DNA from: Streptomyces caeruleatus
GTDB taxonomy: Bacteria; Actinomycetota; Actinomycetes; Streptomycetales; Streptomycetaceae
Assembly (NCBI RefSeq): GCF_001514235.1
Contig: NZ_KQ948925.1
Span: forward strand, 311,469-375,468
Reading direction: 5' to 3'
DNA: 64,000 bases
Position numbers and translations under genes: made by a program. Below the pieces are notes generated by a model. That model was not told the DNA's origin. It saw nothing but the letters and a program-made list of their open reading frames with translations, and did no database searches. Each line of letters opens with the position of its first letter. Positions within the stretch are counted from its first letter, which is position 1. Shown piece by piece: positions 54,404-63,325 of this stretch.

Positions 54404-55341
54404 AGCAGCTCCCTGTAGGTGTCGTAGTCCGCGTCGGGCTCGCCCGTCGGCCGGTAGTGGTCGGGATAGCGGGCACCTGCCGTCCACACCGGTTCCACCC
54501 GCAGGCCCATCCGCACCTCGTCGTACGGGATGCCGCCGATCCGGCCGTGCAGGGCGAGGCCGGCGCCGTCGAGGGCGATGTGGGCGTAGACGTACGGCAC
54601 TTCGATGTCGAGGTTCTTCGCCTTGATGTTGACGATGCAGAACGTGGTGACTGTGCCGTGGGGACCTACCTCGACCTGTTCCAATGTGGCCACCCCACAT
54701 GTGGGGCACGCACCCCTCGGCGGGACGTACACCTTGCGACAGGACGGGCAGCGTTCGCCGACGTTGCGCTGTTCGGCCAGGGCGTTGATGTAGGCGGTCT
54801 GGGCGCGGCCCGGCGAGTAGGTGTAGTCGAGTCGGGCGGGAGCGACGATGCCGGTGACCGGGTCCTCGAACCCGCCGGTTCGGCCGGTGAGTTCGGCCTG
54901 CCCACCGGTGTACGGCTCGAAGCAGGCGATGTCCGTGATCGCGCCGGTGCGCTCCTCGGCCCAGCGGATGCGGACCCGCATGCCGGTGTGCACGGCGTCG
55001 GGCCCGGGCGCGTCGAGGGCGTGCAGCAGGGCGGTGTCGGCCCCGTCGAGACGTACCAGGACCCAGGCGAAGGGGGTGTCCAGGGGCTGGTCTCGGCGGG
55101 GGGCGTGGTTCCAGGCCCAGGTGGTCACCGTGCCGGTGGGGGCGACTTCGACCAGGTCCCGGATCTCCTCGGCGGTGACGGGGTCGTACTCGACAGGCGG
55201 GACGAGGGTGCGGCCGTCTCCGGTCCGGACGCCCAGCACGACACGCTCGCGCAGGCCGGTGAGAAAGGCGCTCTGGACGGGCCCGAGGGAACGGGTGAAG
55301 GGAAACTCGACGACGAGGGGAGCTTTGAGGACTTCGGGCAT
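54400..55341 (-). CDS. Double DUF35/OB-fold protein with zinc ribbon (ChsH2-like)
   Basis: 313 residues from ATG 55341, which has a perfect AAGGAGG. The first half (1-165) is an OB-fold-like unit without Cys. The second half (about 170-313) starts with a zinc ribbon CPSCRKVY...CPTCG, followed by an OB fold (VGPHGTVTTFCIVNI). Such proteins cap thiolase-like partners and help bind acyl-CoA. It leads the three-gene operon. Length fits a duplicated DUF35 protein like Rv3521. Confidence 0.85.
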   Translation of the reverse strand: MPEVLKAPLVVEFPFTRSLGPVQSAFLTGLRERVVLGVRTGDGRTLVPPVEYDPVTAEEIRDLVEVAPTGTVTTWAWNHAPRRDQPLDTPFAWVLVRLDGADTALLHALDAPGPDAVHTGMRVRIRWAEERTGAITDIACFEPYTGGQAELTGRTGGFEDPVTGIVAPARLDYTYSPGRAQTAYINALAEQRNVGERCPSCRKVYVPPRGACPTCGVATLEQVEVGPHGTVTTFCIVNIKAKNLDIEVPYVYAHIALDGAGLALHGRIGGIPYDEVRMGLRVEPVWTAGARYPDHYRPTGEPDADYDTYRELL

Positions 55342-55416
55342 CGGGGGCGTACCTCCTTGGGAGATCGGGATGCGTGGGGGCACAGCAACTGACCAGGTTC
55401 GGTACGGCAGACGCCC

Positions 55417-55472
55417 CAGGGGCGCGGGGCTGTGCCATGTGCGGCTCCGCCGCGTGGGCGCGACCAGCCACA
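55417..55472. repeat. Copy of the Streptomyces dispersed palindromic repeat
   Basis: CAGGGGCGCGGGG, a GCGGCTCCGCCGC hairpin, then CGCGACCAGCCACA: the same words as the element at 23050-23129 with an extra stem inserted. It lies between the DUF35 gene start and the enoyl-CoA hydratase stop. Confidence 0.75.
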
Positions 55473-55513
55473 TTCGGCCCGCAGCTGCCAACCGGTCCAA
55501 GCCGGCGCAGCGC

Positions 55514-56314
55514 CTACGTCCGCTTGAAGAGAGGCGGCCGCTTCTCCGCAAAGGCACGCGCCCCCTCCTTCGCATCCGCGGTGTCGAAGATCGGCCAGCC
55601 CCGCTTGAGTTCGGCGGCGAGCCCCTCCGTCTCGGTCAGCTCGGCGGTCTCGTACACCGACGCCTTCACGGCCTCGACGGCCAGCGGACCGCAGGCGTTG
55701 ATCTGTTCGGCGATCTCCAGGGCCTTGGTCAGTGCCGTGCCGTCGGGGACGACATGCCCGATCAGGCCGATGCCGGCTGCCTCGCGAGCGCTGTACGGGC
55801 GGCCGGTGAGCAGCATCTCCAGGGCGTGGGTGCGCGGGATCTGCCGTTGCAGACGGACCGTGGAGCCGCCGATCGGGAACAGGCCGCGCTTCACCTCGAA
55901 CAGCCCGAAGGTGGCCGACTCGCCCGCGACACGGATGTCCGTGCCCTGGAGCATCTCGGTGCCGCCGGCGACGCAGTACCCCTCGACGGCGGCGATCACC
56001 GGTTTGCGCGGGCGATGATGGCGGAGCATCGCCTTCCAGTGCAGGTCGGGATCGGCCTTGAGGCGGTCGCGGTAGTGCTCGCCCGCCATGCCGTTCCCGG
56101 CGAGGGCCTTGAGATCCATGCCGGCGCAGAAGCAGCCCCCCGCTCCCGTGAACACGATGGAGCGGATCGAGTCGTCGGCGTCGGCCTCGACCCAGCCGTC
56201 GTGGAGGCCGACCAGCATCGGCAACGAGAGCGCGTTCTTCGCCTCGGGCCTGTTGAGCGTGAGCACCAGTGTGGCGCCCTCGCGCCGCACGGCGAGGTGT
56301 TCGGTGCCACCCAT
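55514..56314 (-). CDS. Enoyl-CoA hydratase/isomerase (EchA19-like)
   Basis: 266 residues of the crotonase fold from ATG 56314 with GAGGGGAG upstream. The oxyanion loop is TGAGGCFCAGMDLKAL, and the catalytic region reads IAAVEGYCVAGGTEMLQGTDIRVA with Glu in GGTEM. It hydrates a trans-2-enoyl-CoA in beta-oxidation. It is divergent from the FadD-like gene with 177 bases and a dyad between, the same arrangement I recall for fadD19-echA19 in M. tuberculosis. Confidence 0.88.
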   Translation of the reverse strand: MGGTEHLAVRREGATLVLTLNRPEAKNALSLPMLVGLHDGWVEADADDSIRSIVFTGAGGCFCAGMDLKALAGNGMAGEHYRDRLKADPDLHWKAMLRHHRPRKPVIAAVEGYCVAGGTEMLQGTDIRVAGESATFGLFEVKRGLFPIGGSTVRLQRQIPRTHALEMLLTGRPYSAREAAGIGLIGHVVPDGTALTKALEIAEQINACGPLAVEAVKASVYETAELTETEGLAAELKRGWPIFDTADAKEGARAFAEKRPPLFKRT

Positions 56315-56379
56315 GACCAGTCTCCCCTCTGACAGAACGAGAACAGGTTGCAGGAGGGGCGAAGGCACTTCAAGGGTTT

Positions 56380-56396
56380 TCTGACAGACAGTCAGA
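56380..56396. promoter_or_regulatory. Dyad TCTGAC-N5-GTCAGA between echA and fadD
   Basis: TCTGAC at 56380-56385 and its exact complement GTCAGA at 56391-56396, in an AT-rich patch (TTTTCTGAC to GATTCTTTT) between two divergent starts. This is a natural site for a TetR-type fatty-acid or steroid regulator. It is not the mycobacterial KstR motif. Confidence 0.6.
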
Positions 56397-56491
56397 TTCT
56401 TTTGCGCGCAGGCTTCACACTTGTGCCGCCCTTTGCTCTGATGACCGGCGAACCGTTGGTGAACCGTGCCCTGTCGAGGTCAGGAGGAACG

Positions 56492-58141
56492 GTGGAGTAC
56501 AACCTTGCCGACCTGTTCGAGTCGGTCGTCGACGCGGTTCCCGACCGCGAGGCGCTCGTGTACATCGACCACCCGGGCACGGGCGCGGAGCGCCGTCTGA
56601 CGTACGCGCAGCTGGACGCGGCCGCCAACCGGATCGCCCACCATCTGATCGACAGCGGGATCCGCCCCGGCGAACACCTCGGGCTCCACCTGTACAACGG
56701 CATCGAGTACCTCCAGACGGTGCTGGCCTGCCTGAAGGCGCGGATCGTGCCGGTCAACGTCAACTACCGCTATGTGGAAGAGGAGTTGGTGTATCTCTAC
56801 CAGGACGCCGATCTGGCGGCCCTGGTCTTCGAGGCCGAGTTCACGGACCGGGTGGCGGCGGCGCTGCCGCGGGTGGCGGGGCTACGGCATCTGGTGCGCG
56901 TGGGCACCGTGAGCCCCGGTGCGGTGCACGCGCCGGTCGTGCCCGCCGTGGCCTTCGCCGACGCCGAGGCCACCGGGTCGCCCGAGCGCGGGTTTCCCGA
57001 GCGGTCGGGCGACGACCAGTTCATCATCTACACCGGCGGCACCACCGGGATGCCCAAGGGTGTGATGTGGCGCCAGGAGGATCTGTTCTTCTCGGGGCTG
57101 GGCGGGGGTGCGCCGACCGGTGAGCCGGTGAAGAAGCCGGAGGAGCTCGCTGAGCGGGTGGCCGCGGGCGGCGACGGGATCACCTTCTTCCCCACCGCCC
57201 CGCTGATGCACGGCACGTCCACCCTGACCGCCTTCATCGGCTTCAACTTCGGCCAACGCATCGTGATCCACCGCAAGTTCGCCCCGCAGGAGGTCCTGCG
57301 GACGATCGAGAAGGAGCGGGTCACCAGTGTGTCGCTGGTGGGGGACGCCATGCTGCGCCCGCTCGTCGACGCGCTGAACGGGCCGATGAAGGGCACCGAC
57401 TGCTCGTCGATGTTCAGCGTGTCGTCGTCCGGGGCGATCATGTCCGACACGGTGCGCCGGCAGTTCCAGGAGCTGGTGCCGAACGTCATGCTGCTGAACA
57501 ACTTCGGCTCCTCGGAGTCCGGCTTCAACGGCACGGCGACCGAGGACTCCGGCCCCGAACGCGGCTTCCGCATCCGCGTCAACTCCCGTACGCGGGTGGT
57601 GGATCCGGCGACCCACGAGGCGGTCGCCGTCGGCGAGGTGGGCCGTGTCGCGCAGTGCGGCCATGTGCCCCTCGGCTACTACAACGACCCGGGGAAAACC
57701 GCCGAGACCTTCTTCGAGAAGGACGGCCGGCGGTGGGTGCTGCTGGGCGACATGGCCACGGTCGACGAGGACGGCGTCGTCACGGTGCTGGGCCGTGGCT
57801 CGCAGTGCATCAACACCGGGGGCGAGAAGGTGTACCCGGAGGAGGTCGAGCAGGCGCTCAAGTCCCATCCCGACGTGTACGACGCGCTGGTGGCCGGGGT
57901 GCCGGACGCGAAGTGGGGACACCATGTGGCGGCCGTGGTGCAGTTGCGGGCGGGCGCGGTGCGGCCGTCGCTGGCGGACATCCAGACCCACTGCCGGTCC
58001 CACCTGGCGGGCTACAAGATCCCCCGCCAGCTGGTCATCACCGACTCGATCCGGCGTTCGCCCAGCGGCAAGGCGGACTACCGCTGGGCGCGTGAGGCGG
58101 CGACGACTGCGGACGGGGGAATTCCGGACAGGAACGATTGA
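56492..58141 (+). CDS. Acyl-CoA ligase (FadD19-like)
   Basis: 549 residues from GTG 56492 with CAGGAGG upstream; the length equals FadD19. AMP-binding signature IIYTGGTTGMPKGVMW, NNFGSSESGFNG, GDMATVDEDGVVTVLGRGSQCINTGGEKVYPEE and the catalytic Lys in SPSGKADY are all present. FadD19 activates branched C24 sterol side chains as CoA thioesters; here the order with EchA and the thiolase-like pair supports a similar role for a steroid, sterol or terpenoid side chain. The product would feed the divergent operon. Confidence 0.87.
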   Translation: MEYNLADLFESVVDAVPDREALVYIDHPGTGAERRLTYAQLDAAANRIAHHLIDSGIRPGEHLGLHLYNGIEYLQTVLACLKARIVPVNVNYRYVEEELVYLYQDADLAALVFEAEFTDRVAAALPRVAGLRHLVRVGTVSPGAVHAPVVPAVAFADAEATGSPERGFPERSGDDQFIIYTGGTTGMPKGVMWRQEDLFFSGLGGGAPTGEPVKKPEELAERVAAGGDGITFFPTAPLMHGTSTLTAFIGFNFGQRIVIHRKFAPQEVLRTIEKERVTSVSLVGDAMLRPLVDALNGPMKGTDCSSMFSVSSSGAIMSDTVRRQFQELVPNVMLLNNFGSSESGFNGTATEDSGPERGFRIRVNSRTRVVDPATHEAVAVGEVGRVAQCGHVPLGYYNDPGKTAETFFEKDGRRWVLLGDMATVDEDGVVTVLGRGSQCINTGGEKVYPEEVEQALKSHPDVYDALVAGVPDAKWGHHVAAVVQLRAGAVRPSLADIQTHCRSHLAGYKIPRQLVITDSIRRSPSGKADYRWAREAATTADGGIPDRND

Positions 58142-58236
58142 ACCTAAGGTGACGTGCGGACGTACTCGTGGTGGCAGGCTCGGTCATCGGGCGCTGTTTG
58201 CCATGCCATCGCAAGACCGCACGGGAGGACCTCCGG

Positions 58237-60114
58237 GTGTCGCAGGAGGCAGCAGAGCAGGTAACACCGGACACGACGGAAGAGACGGGGCCGGAAGAGA
58301 CGGGGCCGGCAGAAACGGGGCCGGCAGAGACGGCCTCGGCGGCCGGAAAGTCCGAAGAGGCCGAGGCGGTCGAGGCAGCCGAGGCGACCGAAGGGAGTGC
58401 GACGGCGGCCGAGGATGCCGAGGCGGCCCGCCTCGCGGGGCCGTCCGACTCCTCCCCCTCCCTCGGCTGGTTCGGCTGGCGTCGCCGCTACCCCCGTACG
58501 GCACGCGGCGTCACCATCGGGACGTCCGTCCTGGCCGGAGCCCTCCTGCTCTTCGCGCTCCTCGTGCCGAACCAGTTGGAGCGGCTCACCCCCGAGGCGT
58601 TCTTCCGTCTCCCCGCCGAGGGGATCCTGCTCGCGGGCCTGCTGCTGGCACTGCCGCCGCGGTCACGCCGGCTGGCGGCCGTGGTCTCGGGTGCGCTGCT
58701 CGGGCTGCTCACCGTGCTGAAGTTCGTCGACATGGGCTTCTACCAGGTGCTGGCCCGGCCCTTCGACCTGGTCCTGGACTGGATCCTGCTCGACGACGCG
58801 GCGGAGTTCGTGCGGGAGTCCTTCGGCCGGACCGGTCAGGTGCTCGCGGTGGTCGGGGTGATCGTCCTGATCGTCGCCGTGCTCGTCCTCATCACGCTCG
58901 CGATGGTGCGGGTGACGAACCTGATGGTCAGCCACCGTGCCGTCGCCGCCCGTACGACGCTGATCCTCGGCACCACGTGGATCACCTGCATGACGCTGGG
59001 CATCCAGCTCACCGGCGTCCCGCTGGCCACCAAGGGCAACGCCGACCTGGTCAACAACCGGGTCGAGCAGGTACGGGCGGGCCTGGCGGACGGACGCGTC
59101 TTCCAGAAGCAGGCCGCCGTGGACGCCTTCGCGAAGACACCGCCGGACCAGTTGCTCACCGGGCTGCGCGGCAAGGACGTCCTGTTCACGTTCATCGAGA
59201 GCTACGGCCGTGTCGCGATCGACGACCCGGCGATGGCACCGCAGGTCGACGCGGCCCTCAGGGAAGGGACGAGCAGCCTCAAGGCGGCCGGGTTCCAGTC
59301 GCGCAGCGGCTGGCTGCGGTCGCCGGTGACGGGAGCCGGCAGCTGGCTGGCCCACTCCACCTTCCTCTCCGGGCTGTGGATCAAGAACCAGCAGCGGTAC
59401 CGGAGCCTGACCACCAGCGACCGCGCGACGCTCAACAGCTACTTCCGCAAGACCGGCGCCTGGCGCACGGTCGGCGTCGTGCCCGGGGTACGGCGGGCCT
59501 GGCCGGAGGGCAAGTACTTCGCGCTCGACCACATCTACGACTCCGAGCACCTGGGCTACCAGGGCCCCTACTTCAGCTGGACGCCCGTGCCCGACCAGTT
59601 CAGTCTGGAGGCCTTCCAGCGTCTGGAGCACGGCAAGAAGGACCGCGAGCCGATCATGGCGGAGATCATCCTGGCCTCCAGCCACAACCCCTGGTCCCCC
59701 ATCGCCCGCATGGTCGACTGGGACGACCTCGGCGACGGCTCCGTCTTCCATCAGATCAAGAAGGAGGGCACCGACCCCAAGGAGGTCTGGAAGGACCCCG
59801 AGCGCGTCCGCACCGAGTACCGCCGCGCCATCGAGTACTCGATCCACAGCCTCACCGCGTGGGTCGAGCGCTACGGCACGGACGACACGGTCCTCGTCTT
59901 CCTCGGCGACCACCAGCCCGTCCCCACGGTCACCGCGGGCAACACGAGCAAGGACGTCCCCGTCACGATCGTCGCCCGCGACCAGAAAATCCTCGACCGG
60001 ATCGCCGACTGGCACTGGACGGACGGCCTCAAGCCCGCCGAGAACGCTCCGACCTGGGGCATGGACAAGTTCCGCGACCGCTTCCTGACGGCGTACGGGC
60101 CCGGGAAGGACTGA
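58237..60114 (+). CDS. Membrane sulfatase/alkaline-phosphatase-superfamily protein
   Basis: 625 residues from GTG 58237 with GGGAGG upstream. A disordered, very acidic N-terminus (1-85) holds repeats of EETGP/AETGP; four or five membrane helices follow (about 100-270). The outer catalytic region has FTFIESYGRVAID (nucleophile zone), LASSHNPWSP and VFLGDHQPV with Asp-His metal ligands. The layout resembles lipoteichoic acid synthase or phosphoglycerol transferase. It should act on an envelope polymer or lipid; the substrate is unknown. Confidence 0.8.
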   Translation: MSQEAAEQVTPDTTEETGPEETGPAETGPAETASAAGKSEEAEAVEAAEATEGSATAAEDAEAARLAGPSDSSPSLGWFGWRRRYPRTARGVTIGTSVLAGALLLFALLVPNQLERLTPEAFFRLPAEGILLAGLLLALPPRSRRLAAVVSGALLGLLTVLKFVDMGFYQVLARPFDLVLDWILLDDAAEFVRESFGRTGQVLAVVGVIVLIVAVLVLITLAMVRVTNLMVSHRAVAARTTLILGTTWITCMTLGIQLTGVPLATKGNADLVNNRVEQVRAGLADGRVFQKQAAVDAFAKTPPDQLLTGLRGKDVLFTFIESYGRVAIDDPAMAPQVDAALREGTSSLKAAGFQSRSGWLRSPVTGAGSWLAHSTFLSGLWIKNQQRYRSLTTSDRATLNSYFRKTGAWRTVGVVPGVRRAWPEGKYFALDHIYDSEHLGYQGPYFSWTPVPDQFSLEAFQRLEHGKKDREPIMAEIILASSHNPWSPIARMVDWDDLGDGSVFHQIKKEGTDPKEVWKDPERVRTEYRRAIEYSIHSLTAWVERYGTDDTVLVFLGDHQPVPTVTAGNTSKDVPVTIVARDQKILDRIADWHWTDGLKPAENAPTWGMDKFRDRFLTAYGPGKD

Positions 60115-60153
60115 GACCGGCGGCGGTCGGGCTGTGCCGCCCCGGGAGACGCA

Positions 60154-60179
60154 GGGCGGGCAGAAAGTCCGGCCCGCCC
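60154..60179 (+). terminator. Hairpin terminator after the sulfatase-like gene
   Basis: GGGCGGGC (60154-60161) pairs with GCCCGCCC (60172-60179) around a ten-base loop, 40 bases past the stop. Confidence 0.65.
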
Positions 60180-60277
60180 CCTTGCCTGATCAATCCGTGC
60201 CTGGATTACTGATCCCGAACACCCGGACCGAATGATCGGTCGTCCGGATTGGCGCGGTTGGCGAGGGAGAAGTCCCC

Positions 60278-61573
60278 ATGGCGGATGCGACGGAGCTGCT
60301 GGACTCGGGGGAACGGCTCGCGCCGGAGGCGCTGCGGGCGTTGCAACTGGAGCGGCTGCGGACCTCGCTGCGGCACGCCTACGACAACGTGCCCTTCTAC
60401 CGTGACTCCTTCGACAAGGCCGGCGTACGGCCCGAGGACTGCCGCTCGCTCGCCGACCTGGCCCGTTTCCCGTTCACGACCAAGGCCGACCTTCGGGAGA
60501 ACTACCCGTACGGGATGTTCGCCGTGCCCCAGGACCGGATCCGCCGTATCCACGCCTCCAGCGGCACCACCGGACGCCCCACGGTCGTCGGCTACACCGA
60601 CGCCGACCTCTCCCTGTGGTCCGACATGGTGGCGAGATCCATCCGGGCGGCGGGCGGGCGGCCCGGCGACAAGGTACATGTGGCGTACGGCTATGGGTTG
60701 TTCACCGGTGGGCTGGGGGCGCACTACGGGGCCGAACGGCTGGGCTGTACGGTCATCCCCGCGTCCGGCGGCATGACGGCCCGCCAGGTCCAGCTGATCC
60801 AGGACCTCAGGCCCGAGATCATCATGGTGACGCCGTCCTACATGCTCACCCTCCTGGACGAGTTCGAACGGCAGGGCGTCGATCCCCGCGGCACCTCTCT
60901 GCGCGTGGGCGTCTTCGGCGCCGAACCCTGGACCGAGCGGATGCGCCAGGAGATCGAGGAGCGGTTCGCGATCGACGCCGTCGACATATACGGGTTGTCC
61001 GAGGTGATCGGGCCCGGGGTCGCGCAGGAGTGCGTGGAGACCAAGGACGGGCTGCACGTGTGGGAGGACCACTTCCTCCCCGAGATCGTCGACCCGATCA
61101 CGGGCGAGGTGCTGCCCGCCGGCGAGGAGGGCGAACTGGTCTTCACCTCGCTCACCAAGGAGGCCATGCCCGTCATCCGGTACCGCACCCGGGACCTGAC
61201 ACGGCTGCTGCCGGGGACCGCCCGGGTGTTCCGGCGGATGGAGAAGATCACCGGGCGAAGTGACGACATGGTCATCCTGCGCGGGGTGAACCTCTTCCCC
61301 ACCCAGATCGAGGAGATCGTGCTCCGGACCCCGGGCGTGGCACCCCACTTCCAGCTGCGTCTCACGAGGGAGGGCCGTCTCGACGCCCTCACCGTGCGCG
61401 CGGAGGCCCGCCCCGACGCGTCACCCGAGGTCCGGGACGCCGCGGCGCAGGCCATCGCCGCGGCCGTGAAGGACGGCATCGGGGTGTCGGTCGCCGTGGA
61501 GATCGTCGAGCCGGAGTCACTGGCACGGTCCGTGGGCAAGATCCGGCGGATCGAGGACCTACGGCCCCGTTAG
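60278..61573 (+). CDS. Phenylacetate-CoA ligase (PaaK-like)
   Basis: 431 residues. It activates phenylacetate or a related aromatic acid with ATP and CoA. Motifs: IHASSGTTGRPTVVGYT, YGLSEVIGPGVAQEC, YRTRDLT, GRSDDMVILRGVNLFPTQIE and the late Lys in SVGKIRR. The family-typical length and start MADATELLDSGERL are seen. No other paa genes lie nearby, so it may serve antibiotic or aromatic metabolism rather than a full paa pathway. Confidence 0.9.
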   Translation: MADATELLDSGERLAPEALRALQLERLRTSLRHAYDNVPFYRDSFDKAGVRPEDCRSLADLARFPFTTKADLRENYPYGMFAVPQDRIRRIHASSGTTGRPTVVGYTDADLSLWSDMVARSIRAAGGRPGDKVHVAYGYGLFTGGLGAHYGAERLGCTVIPASGGMTARQVQLIQDLRPEIIMVTPSYMLTLLDEFERQGVDPRGTSLRVGVFGAEPWTERMRQEIEERFAIDAVDIYGLSEVIGPGVAQECVETKDGLHVWEDHFLPEIVDPITGEVLPAGEEGELVFTSLTKEAMPVIRYRTRDLTRLLPGTARVFRRMEKITGRSDDMVILRGVNLFPTQIEEIVLRTPGVAPHFQLRLTREGRLDALTVRAEARPDASPEVRDAAAQAIAAAVKDGIGVSVAVEIVEPESLARSVGKIRRIEDLRPR

Positions 61574-61620
61574 CCCTGCCAGCCCTGCTAGCCCCGCTGA
61601 CCTGCTGACCTGCTGACCGC

Positions 61621-61708
61621 TCACCTCCTCACCTCCTCACCTCCTCACCTCCTCACCTCCTCACCTCCTCACCTCCTCACCTACTCACCTACTCACCTAC
61701 TCACCTAC
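61621..61708. repeat. Eleven-unit 8-bp tandem repeat: TCACCTCC x7, TCACCTAC x4
   Basis: Between convergent paaK and the fadD-like gene, ending over the latter's TAG stop (61705-61707). The plus-strand unit is the anti-Shine-Dalgarno core; the minus-strand unit GGAGGTGA is the perfect ribosome-binding sequence. The preceding bases 61597-61618 also repeat CTGACCTG-like words. Confidence 0.9.
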
Positions 61709-63204
61709 TCACCAGCGAACCGGTCCCGCAGCTCCCGCTTGAGGATCTTCCCGCTGGCGTTGCGCGGCAGCTCGGTCACGAACACCACCCGCTTCGGTGC
61801 CTTGAAGTGGGCGAGCTTTTCGCGGGCGTGCTCGATCAGTTCGGCCTCGCTCACCTCGCCGCGCGGCACGACGACCGCGGTGACGGCCTCGATCCACCGC
61901 TCGTCGGGCAGGCCGATCACAGCGACCTCGGCGACGCCCTCGTGCGTGTACAGCGCGTCCTCGACCGCGCGGGAGGCGATGAGTACGCCGCCGGAGTTGA
62001 TGGCGTCCTTCACCCGGTCGACGATCGTGAAGTAGCCGTGCGCGTCGCGCACCGCGAGATCGCCTGAGCGGAACCAGCCGTCGCGGAAGGCCTCGGCGGT
62101 CTCCTCGGGCTTGTCCCAGTAGCCCTCGCACAGCTGCGGGGAGCGGTAGACGATCTCGCCGGAGGTGTCCTCGGGCACGTCCTCGCCGTTCTCGTCGACC
62201 ACGCGCGCGTCGACGAAGAGGACGGGACGGCCGCAGGAGTCCATCCGGCCCTTGTGTTCGTCCGGGGCCAGCACCATGGCCAGCGGGCCGATCTCGCTCT
62301 GGCCGAAGCAGTTGTAGAAGGCCAGGCCGGGCCAGCGCTCACGCAGTCGTTCCAGGACGGGCACGGGCATGATCGAGGCGCCGTAGTACGCCTTGCGCAG
62401 TCCGTCGAGCTCGCGGGTCGCGAAGTCGGGGCGGTTGGCCAGGCCGATCCACACCGTGGGCGGGGCGAACAGGCTGTCCGCGCGTCCCGTCTCGATCAGC
62501 TCGAAGAGCCGGTCGCCGTCGGGCGACTCGAGGATGACGTTGGTGGCGCCGACGGCCAGGTACGGCATGAGGAACACGTGCATCTGCGCCGAGTGGTACA
62601 GCGGCAGTGAGTGGACGGGCCGGTCCCCGGCGCTCAGGTCGAGGGCGGCGATGGCGCTCAAGTACTCGTGGACCAAGGCGCGGTGGGTCATCATCGCGCC
62701 CTTCGGCAGGGCCGTGGTGCCGGAGGTGTAGAGCAGTTGCACCAGGTCCTCGCTGTGTGCCTCCGGGCCGTCGTACGGGGGTGCCGTGGCCTGCCGCGCC
62801 TGCAGGGAGTCGTCGGCGCCGCGCAGCGGCATCGTGGGGACGCCGTCGGGGAGCCGGCCGGTGAGGGCGGGGTCGGCGAGGACCAGGGAGCTGCCGGATT
62901 GGCCGAGGAGGTAGGAGAGGTCGTCGCCGGTGAGGTGGTGGTTGACGGGGACGTGGACGAGGCTCGCGCGGGCGCACGCCAGGAAGGCGATGAGGTACGC
63001 GCAGGAGTTGTGGCCGTAGGCGGCCACCCGGTCGCCGGGGGTAAGGCCCTGGTCGAGCAGGACGCTCGCCGCGCGGGAGACGGCGTCGTCGAGTTCCGCG
63101 TAGGTCCACGCGCGTTCGCGGTCCTCGACCGCGGTGCGTTCCGGGGTGCGTCTGGCGCTGCGGCGCAGTACTCCGTCAACCGTGCTGCCGTGTGCTGGCG
63201 TCAT
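61705..63204 (-). CDS. AMP-dependent acyl-CoA synthetase (FadD-like)
   Basis: 499 residues. Motifs: LLYTSGTTALPKGAMM (P-loop), YNCFGQSEIG, FRSGDLAVRDAHGYFTIVDRVKDAI and the catalytic Lys in NASGKILKREL. It activates a fatty or aromatic acid; the substrate is not readable. It converges on paaK across the tandem repeat and is divergent from the acylase gene 121 bases away. Confidence 0.88.
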   Translation of the reverse strand: MTPAHGSTVDGVLRRSARRTPERTAVEDRERAWTYAELDDAVSRAASVLLDQGLTPGDRVAAYGHNSCAYLIAFLACARASLVHVPVNHHLTGDDLSYLLGQSGSSLVLADPALTGRLPDGVPTMPLRGADDSLQARQATAPPYDGPEAHSEDLVQLLYTSGTTALPKGAMMTHRALVHEYLSAIAALDLSAGDRPVHSLPLYHSAQMHVFLMPYLAVGATNVILESPDGDRLFELIETGRADSLFAPPTVWIGLANRPDFATRELDGLRKAYYGASIMPVPVLERLRERWPGLAFYNCFGQSEIGPLAMVLAPDEHKGRMDSCGRPVLFVDARVVDENGEDVPEDTSGEIVYRSPQLCEGYWDKPEETAEAFRDGWFRSGDLAVRDAHGYFTIVDRVKDAINSGGVLIASRAVEDALYTHEGVAEVAVIGLPDERWIEAVTAVVVPRGEVSEAELIEHAREKLAHFKAPKRVVFVTELPRNASGKILKRELRDRFAGE

Positions 63205-63325
63205 GACACATGATCCTCGGTGTCTCGCAGAGACGGGTCAAGGCGCCAGGCCTGAGGCCCGACCGGGGACCCGTACCCGATTGGCATGCCAACGGGTCCT
63301 TCCCTCAATGACGTTGGGAGGCACG

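Noticed and set aside
61621..61708. CRISPR array
   Set aside because: The repeats are adjacent 8-mers with no spacers.
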